DNA of 64,000 nucleotides from Collybia mongolica (taxonomy: Eukaryota > Basidiomycota > Agaricomycetes > Agaricales > Clitocybaceae): positions 3,162,001 to 3,226,000 of the forward strand of contig JAAXNY010000006.1 in the NCBI GenBank assembly GCA_013420905.1, read 5' to 3'. Shown in pieces: positions 57,923 through 64,000 of the stretch; position 1 is the stretch's first letter; each line of letters starts with the position of its first letter. The notes beneath the pieces were generated by a model. The model saw nothing but the letters and a program-made list of their open reading frames with translations. It was not told the origin of the DNA and did no database searches. Position numbers and translations under genes: made by a program.

Positions 57923-60161
57923 TCATTGGCCTCCGTACATCATTCGGCGGGTTGGTATGCTTTTTCCCAGCCCCGCGACCCCGCTTCCAGTTCCACCAGC
58001 CGAATTAGCTATCTTCAACTTTCCCGTGCCCACAGTAGTTGGAGCTGGCAGTCGCGAGGCAGGTCGTGGCAAGGCTGACGTACCGCCAATTCCAGTACTG
58101 TATTTCGTAGGGGCCCGCAGCCCCGTAACAACAGGCAGTTTGCCTGCTAAAGGCTGTGTGATACTCATTGGAGGTATGATCATGGGTGTTGCGATGGGAA
58201 TTCTTCTCGGCCCTGCTATGTTTATAGGAATGTCTTTGGAACTTCTAACAACAGCTCTTCCACTGGAGACAGTAATTTTACTATTGCCTATTGGCACCCG
58301 TCGAGGACCCGTATTGCAGTTTGACCCTGAAGCGGCTGAAGCAAGCCTCGTAGATTGGGAGCTTGTACTGAATGTCGCAGGTGTTGGTCTCTGAGGAGGA
58401 ACGTCGGATACGGATGGGGCTTCAGGCGCCGATGGTATTTCCATCGAACTCGCACTTCCTGGTAAAGCAGATTTTCCATGGCCAAAACGGGTCGCCCGCT
58501 TTACGATTCTCAAAGCAGGCACCGCGGGTGGAAGGACAGCAGGATCACGAGCAGGTGCAAGAGGCGTAGATACGGTACTAGGTGGATCAACCGAGGGAGG
58601 TGCAGTGAACACTGATACTCGTGGAGATTGTATTAGGGCTATAGACGGTAATGCAAATTAGTGAATGCTAAATCAAAGATCAGTCAAAACGAACTGCGAG
58701 GTTTGGCGGACGGCGGGGAGGCCGTAGGAGAAAGAGGAGAGTTGAGGCCGGGGCTATAACCGAAACTCAGGCGTTTTTGGGAATTCCTCTTCTCCCCTGA
58801 CTCTGTTTCCGAAATGAATACGTGGACGGGAGGTATATGAAGACTTGACAAACTGGTCTCAAGAGCGGTGCTCATAGGTTGTGTTGCAACGAGTTTGGGT
58901 GAAGTTTTGCAGCCTAAAAGAGAAAATATGTAAGTGGAGCAGTCACATTGACTGAAGTGCATACCATCAATAAGCGGCCCAGCCATCTTCGGGGAAGATA
59001 CTTTATCTTTGTTACAAATTAGTTACCAGACTAATTCAAAAATGCATATGCGTTACCATCTTTCTTGTTAGCCTCATCCTCCATTCTCATCTTCTCTAAT
59101 GCTGCTTCCATATTTGCCTCCTCTACACCCATATCAAAGCTATCGTCCCCCTCCATTGCACTCATGAACGAGTCCACGCCGCTTCCAGAAGCTAAGAACG
59201 AAATCTTATCATTCAGCAAATCAAAGCTTGCATCTTCAGATTGCAGTTGTAGTTGGAATGATGAATAGAGATCAATGGAACGACGGTTTGGATCATGTGA
59301 TGAGGTCTTGAGCGGGTTAGGTCTCAGACGGTGAGGAGGCTGCAACGAAGCGGTGTTACAGGAAGGAGAGGGTAAAATGATATCGGGAGGGCGGGTGGTG
59401 TCTGTGAGAAGAGAGTCGGTAGGGGTCTCGAGATTCATCATCGACAGGGGTTCAGCCAATGGATCAGAGGAAATGGTTATATGGGGCGTCTGAATAAAAC
59501 CAGAAACTATGCTGTCGGTCCCACAGTTCTCGTCTTCTGCAATGAGATCGAGATATTCATCGGTGTCGGAGGGTTCAAATTGTGCGAAGGATGTGCCCGA
59601 TGAATTAACTGCATTTATCACAGATGTGATACTTGAGTCAACCCCAGGGGGTGAAATCAGAATCTCTGGAGCGACTAGGGAGGATGATGGGAGAGCGGTA
59701 CGCCGATACATTTTGGTACGTGCGACTGGTGTGAGGTCACGGTCCAGGGTGAGTTCACCGAGGGGGGTTCGTGGAGCGGAGGTCGATGGAGTATCGGGTT
59801 CAGTAGCGATATCAGCGGGACGAGCTGGCGTAGCAGTTGGACAAAAGAAAGTCAATGTGTCATTTTCATCGTCGTTGAGTTCCTGGAGCTCCTCTTCATC
59901 TGTAAGCATCATGTGCATTGACGTGTCGTCAACTGTGATATCCCCAATATCAACTAGACGGCGTTTTGGAACAAGTGGGGCAGACTGGGATGGTTTGTAG
60001 GCGCGGCCGAAAAACACAGCGGTCATGGAACAGTCTGTTACGGGTGGAGTGGAGTTTTCCTTGTCGGAGTCGGTGTCGGGAGCATCGCGGTCTAAAGTGT
60101 TGAAGGATGCGAGAGGGTCAAAGAGGTTGAGTACGCTGTGACGAGGACGAGTAGTGGACAT
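57923..60161 (-). CDS. Unrecognised disordered protein, Ser/Thr/Pro-rich
   Basis: ATG 60161 (MSTTRPRHSVLNLFDPLASF). Four exons, with introns at about 59,012-59,053, 58,917-58,966 and 58,630-58,680; the small second exon reads VSSPKMAGPLIDG. Roughly 690 residues. The first exon is acidic and rich in Asp-Thr-Asp and Ser/Thr-Pro sites (candidate CDK sites), with a KEN box (DKENSTPP) near residue 33 and a helical acidic segment (MEAALEKMRMEDEANKK) at its end. The last exon is basic, with KRATRFGHGKSALPG and repeated GPRR(V/I)PI. No catalytic domain seen. The KEN box and TP sites suggest a cell-cycle-regulated protein, but that is inference. Head-to-head with SLD2 only 79 bases away. Confidence 0.7.
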
Positions 60162-60240
60162 GGTTGAGAGTCAACAAGTCTCTCTGCCACGAATGTTCAT
60201 ATCCCTATTTGTCCTTGTTGACGCGACTATACTTGCTCCC
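60162..60240. promoter_or_regulatory. 79-bp bidirectional promoter, unknown gene / SLD2
   Basis: Only 79 bases separate the opposing start codons (60161 minus, 60241 plus), so the two genes must share promoter and leader sequence or use starts within each other. If SLD2 began at the in-frame ATG 60196 the gap would be 34 bases. Confidence 0.6.
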
Positions 60241-62027
60241 ATGAACCACCACTCCGACTCCTTGTCTACTGTTAAAGCAGAAATCAAAGATTGGGAGCGT
60301 TCCTTCAGGTCCTTCAATGGCAAAGATCCAACTATCCAGGATATAAAGCTTCAGCCCCACATTGGTTAGTCTATTTTGCCCTATCCAACAAAATACAGGT
60401 GGATTCAACATGTTTTCCAGCCAACAAGTACAAGCTTTACAAGAAGCTCGCCAAAGCTGCAGCTCAGGGGATAACACAACCCGTCCCATCTATCTCTGCA
60501 AACACCAGCTCGGATTCACCCTCGACTCCACCAAGATCGCGAACACGTGTTTCTTACTCCCAGCCCAGCTTGTTGCTTTCGAGACCTCGCGTCGCACATA
60601 CTACAGCACCACTCTCTACGTTCAATCCATTCTCACCTCAGAGAAATAAAGGAAAGCAACGAGAAGCCGGAGTTAACCAAAGAGAGTCACGTTCCAATCC
60701 TTTCGCGAGCCCTCTCAAGGCAAAATCCAACGGCCCTGCACAACCCCGGGCACTATCGCCTGACCCCTTCCCAATCCTCCGACTACGACACCCATCAGAA
60801 TCCTCAAATACGCCCCAGCGTTCGCCACCAGTCCCAACCAGCGCAATCTCCCGGGCCCGCAAGCGCCTTCGCGGTGAACCTGTCTCGCCCTCACCAAACA
60901 AAGAGAAGCGGCGGCGTGTCGGTCCACAATCCGCCCTCCCATTTACCACCCTCGCACCTGATTCATCGGATGATAGGGACGATGACGACGACGTTGATAA
61001 GGATACGTCCTTTGTCACCGACTCACCCCTTAAACTGCCTACAGGAGGGAAGTCGTTCAAACTATTGTTCGATGAGACTTCTGCTCCAATAAACACAGGA
61101 CTTTTCAATGGAAAGGCTCCAATTGGACGAACCAAGAGTGCATCCAAACCGGGGGCGCTATTTGGAACGACCGACCCAACCAATGCCGGTGAGGACATGG
61201 AGTGGGGTATGGTGGATAGTGGCCTAACGGAACAGAGTAAGATGCCATCAAACAACAAATTACTTGCTGTGAACAGTTATCCAAATCAATCCAAAATCAT
61301 GAAAGCCACCTCCTCCAAAGCTGCCCCTTTAGCTAGAAACCCCTCTCAGGGGGCATCAGCCAAACGCCCTTTGTCAGACACGGATATGGAGGTCGTGGTT
61401 AGGAATGAAGAAACTCCGAGCATACGACGAGCTCCGTTACCACCATCACCCCCTCTGGCTAATAATCCAGTGGTTACCGTAAAGCGCGGTCTTTCCATCA
61501 ACATTGAAGACAAGGCAAAGACAAAAACTAATGTCCGGCGGAAGAAGGCAAAAATTTCTGAAAGTGATGGTGAGGCCGACGACGATGGGTCTAATATACC
61601 TGTTAAGATCATTCGTCGATCATATGTATTCCCACCCAGAGCAGAGGATGAATTTGACTTCGACGCGGATTCCATACCTGGCTACATGCGTGTACCTCGG
61701 GCGGACACCTCTGTTGATATTAACATCGGGCTGGACAGTGAAGATGGAACCGGTAGGTTTGAAGTCGATCTCCCAGAAAAGCTCCGCCGGGTACTGGCTT
61801 TAGAGTCCGCAGAGGCGAAGGCGCGTGATTCACGAGAAGAACAAGTGTTTAAGGGACTGCTATATGGCCAGCGATCAAGTCATTATGATCCAATCAAGGG
61901 AGGCAATATATGGGATGCTGGAGAGGATGACGTGAGAGTCGATGGGGAGGGGGTGGTGAGAAGAGACATAGAAGGAGAGGATGATTGGGAGGGAGAGCCA
62001 GTTCCTTGGGAGGTGGGGGAGCTGTAG
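60241..62027 (+). CDS. SLD2: DNA replication regulator SLD2/DRC1
   Basis: Exons 60241-60364 and 60421-62027 (56-base GT-AG intron) give 576 residues. The conserved N-terminal Sld2 box is clear: EIKDWERSFRSFNGKDPTIQ, then IKLQPHIANKYKLYKKLAK across the intron. This part binds Dpb11/TopBP1 partners and the origin-firing machinery. The rest is disordered with many SP/TP sites (SPDPFPI, SPSPNKEKRRR, TDSPLKLP), expected targets of S-phase CDK. An acidic stretch (DSSDDRDDDDDVDKD) and a short C-terminal acidic end follow. The ATG at 60241 is preferred over the one at 60196 because the residues between are hydrophobic and unlike the family. Confidence 0.88.
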
Positions 62028-62557
62028 AATTGTGCGACTGGATGGTGTAAACACAAACAGTGTGCGTTTCGTCCATACACGCTTTTACACCGTTCTCGAC
62101 ACTCGTTAGGGTTTGATATGAAACAAATTAAATGCCCCCAGTTAGCGTCCCCCGATAAGACATAATCTCAAGCTTCAGACGCATGTTTTTGATTCACGTG
62201 AGATGCATGCCCCCCCGAACCACCCAAAACCTATCACAAACCTGTGCAAGCGTTCGCAGACGTCCCGTCGCTGAATCAATTGCTGTAATCCACTTTCATT
62301 TCATGTCTCCTCGAACCGATTGATTAGGTCATTATCTGAAAGGCTTGTGCCATGCGAGCCGTTTCGTACCGTGATACGCCTCGTTCACCATGCATGGCCG
62401 CTCGTGCATTGCGGTTGACAAACTATTGATCTGCTCTTGACGTGACACCACTCTGCCATGAAGCGAAAGGATTTTTACGCGTGTTAATGGGGCCGAACTG
62501 GCATGAACTGCGTGTATACAGCGCAGTCATTGGTTTAAGAATCTGACGAGATGTGCA
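62028..62557. other. Intergenic, no gene recognised
   Basis: 3' flank of SLD2 and promoter of the next + gene. Mixed sequence without clear motifs. Confidence 0.5.
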
Positions 62558-64000
62558 ATGGTGGGTATGCCTCTTGGTTCTCTACTGACCGCTGCTTTCT
62601 CCTCACTAACATCCCTTCATCGCCGCCCTAGTATCCGCGAAAGCCTCCGCAGTTTCGGTAGCTCCTCTAGCAGCCTTAAAAGCAAAAACACAGACGAACG
62701 ACCATCCTCATATTATCCATCCCCTTTTCACGAAAAAGCAATGCTTCCTCCCATCCTCCGCGATCCTGAAGCAGCCAGGAAGCTCTTTGAAGCCATCCTT
62801 GAGTCACCCAATGGCAAACGTGCCTTGTCAAGGCTTGCCCGAACTTGCCGAGCGATCTGCGAGCCCGCTCTCAATGTCCTGTGGAGAGAGCTAGACTCAC
62901 TAGTCCCAATCCTTGGATTGTTTCCTGGGCATTTGTTAAAGAAGGCGCGTAAGCCGGGCCTTGGTTTTGTGAGTATAACGTGCGCGCGCCAGCTGCGATC
63001 CAATACTGATTAGTATGAAACAGGCTAAAATTCCCGCCGAGAACGACTGGAAAGTCGTCTTGAGATACAGCGAACGAGTTCGCCAACTCAACTATAACGA
63101 GGTCTCCAATGCTGTGGCGGCTTCCGTTTTTGCCGTGTTCGAAGGAAGCCGACCGCGCACGTACATCCTTCCCCGTCTCGTCGAGCTAAATTGGAAAGCA
63201 GAGACCCCAGCTGGCCTTGATCGTTGCTCGCTCTTCTTGAGCCCTGAGTTGCGGGTTGTGAATCTAGAAATCAGCACCAAGTTTCCCCAGCTAAATTCAT
63301 TCCTCGCTGACATGTCCAGCCGCACAAAGTTGACCGGCTTCTCCTTCGTCTCGCCGACAAGCTTGCCGGACGCCTTCACCGAGTTACTCCTACGCCAAGA
63401 TGTGTTGGAGAGAGTAGTTCTTGTGGCTCCTGGAGCGCTCTCTCCGGGAGTCGGTCGTTGGCTTGCCTCCTTGCCACAGCTCAAAACCTTACAGCTTGAC
63501 CTCACTGGAAGGTCGATGATCGCTGTCGAGGGCTTCTTCGATGAATTACGCCCCCGTTCCGGTGATTCCACACCTAGCTCTGTGGGGTCGACCGACAGCG
63601 GCGTCTTCTCAGAGGATGAACTTGACTTCTCGGAGATTCGCAAGTCAGCGCTGAGATTGACTGGCGACTTGCCGTCGAAAAAGTCCTTTGCCCAGATGCG
63701 TAAACTTCACTTGACAGGAGATGTGTCAAACATCGCCGTCTTCGTGAAGCATATAACAAGTCCTTTGACACAGCTGGAGCTCGTCATCGAGGATCCACCT
63801 GACCGTGCCGATTGGTACGACCTCTCCGCCCTCATCTGCGAGAGATTTGGAGATTCTTTGCAATCGCTGAGAGTCACAGCAACAGGGTCCTCCAGGTTTG
63901 CTGACCTGGTTCGTTCCACAACTCGAGCAGAACCTGCAGCGAGCCTCCCGCTGGAATATTTGACATACCTACCATACCTCACACGTCTCGAAATTGATCT
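62558..64000 (+). CDS. F-box/LRR-like protein, partial (runs off the window)
   Basis: Opens at ATG 62558 (MVGMPLGSLLTAAFSS) with a Ser-rich start. About residues 60-130 resemble the F-box-like segment of many agaric proteins (ILESPNGKRALSRLARTCRA, then EPALNVLWRELDSLVPILGL). After a 54-base intron near 62,970-63,024 the frame continues with AKIPAENDWKVVLRYSERV and leucine-rich-repeat-like strands (LVELNWKAE, LRVVNLEIS, LKTLQLDLTG, MRKLHLTGD, LTQLELVIED) spaced for an LRR fold. It is open to the window end. Such proteins usually pick substrates for SCF ubiquitin ligases. An alternative ATG at 62551 is in another frame. Confidence 0.75.

Noticed and set aside
60638..61258. Long minus-strand frame inside SLD2
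   Set aside because: Overlaps the conserved SLD2 exon; composition is a shadow of SP/TP-rich codons.

Overview
The window looks like nuclear DNA of a filamentous basidiomycete, most likely an Agaricomycete. Genes carry many short introns (mostly 50-60 bases, GT or occasionally GC donors, CTRAY-like branch sites). The gene set is fungal: a CHD3/Mit1-type remodeler, LSG1, a Tea1-like kelch protein, RRP5, SF3A2, SLD2 and a Pal1-like protein. The mobile elements are of types common in basidiomycetes. I had no database access, so family names rest on recognised motifs.

Layout. 1-10,000 is a transposon island: a decayed pogo-like transposase; a TE-type reading frame broken by a poly(A) retroposon that itself holds a LINE 3' end; simple repeats; and two neighbouring Tc1-type elements, one with an open 339-codon transposase, one with a single in-frame stop. 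10,259-23,430 is a gene block: remodeler (-), LSG1 (+), FHA-domain kinase (+), S-formylglutathione hydrolase (-). 23,431-33,870 is a second island: a Ty3/gypsy-like Gag/protease remnant interrupted by an LTR-like insertion that carries a solo LTR; a degenerate multi-exon gene whose large gap holds a hAT deletion derivative and an apparently intact pogo/Tigger element; and a candidate Helitron 3' end. 33,950-64,000 is gene-dense: pseudo-RNase III/dsRBD protein, lipase, Tea1-like protein, RRP5, SF3A2, SDR, secreted guanyl-RNase, Pal1-like protein, an unrecognised disordered protein, SLD2, and the start of an F-box/LRR-like gene cut by the window end.

How the genes relate. Most are housekeeping genes in head-to-head pairs with short shared promoters: remodeler/LSG1 254 bases, RRP5/SF3A2 224 bases, unknown/SLD2 79 bases. 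LSG1 and RRP5 act in ribosome synthesis, SF3A2 in splicing, SLD2 and perhaps the FHA kinase in replication or checkpoint control, Tea1-like and Pal1-like in cell shape. I see no biosynthetic cluster, no CRISPR array and no convincing complete tRNA or rRNA gene.

Most unusual signals: (i) nested insertions whose target duplications can be read directly, two of which restore a reading frame or a zinc knuckle when the insert is removed on paper; (ii) two Tc1-type elements whose roughly 212-base inverted repeats each end in an inverted copy of their own outer tip; (iii) a CpG-free stretch of 1,705 bases beside CpG-rich younger insertions, giving a relative age order; (iv) several GC-AG introns and micro-exons in otherwise intact genes; (v) an RNase III fold that seems to have lost its acidic catalytic residues but keeps a dsRNA-binding domain.
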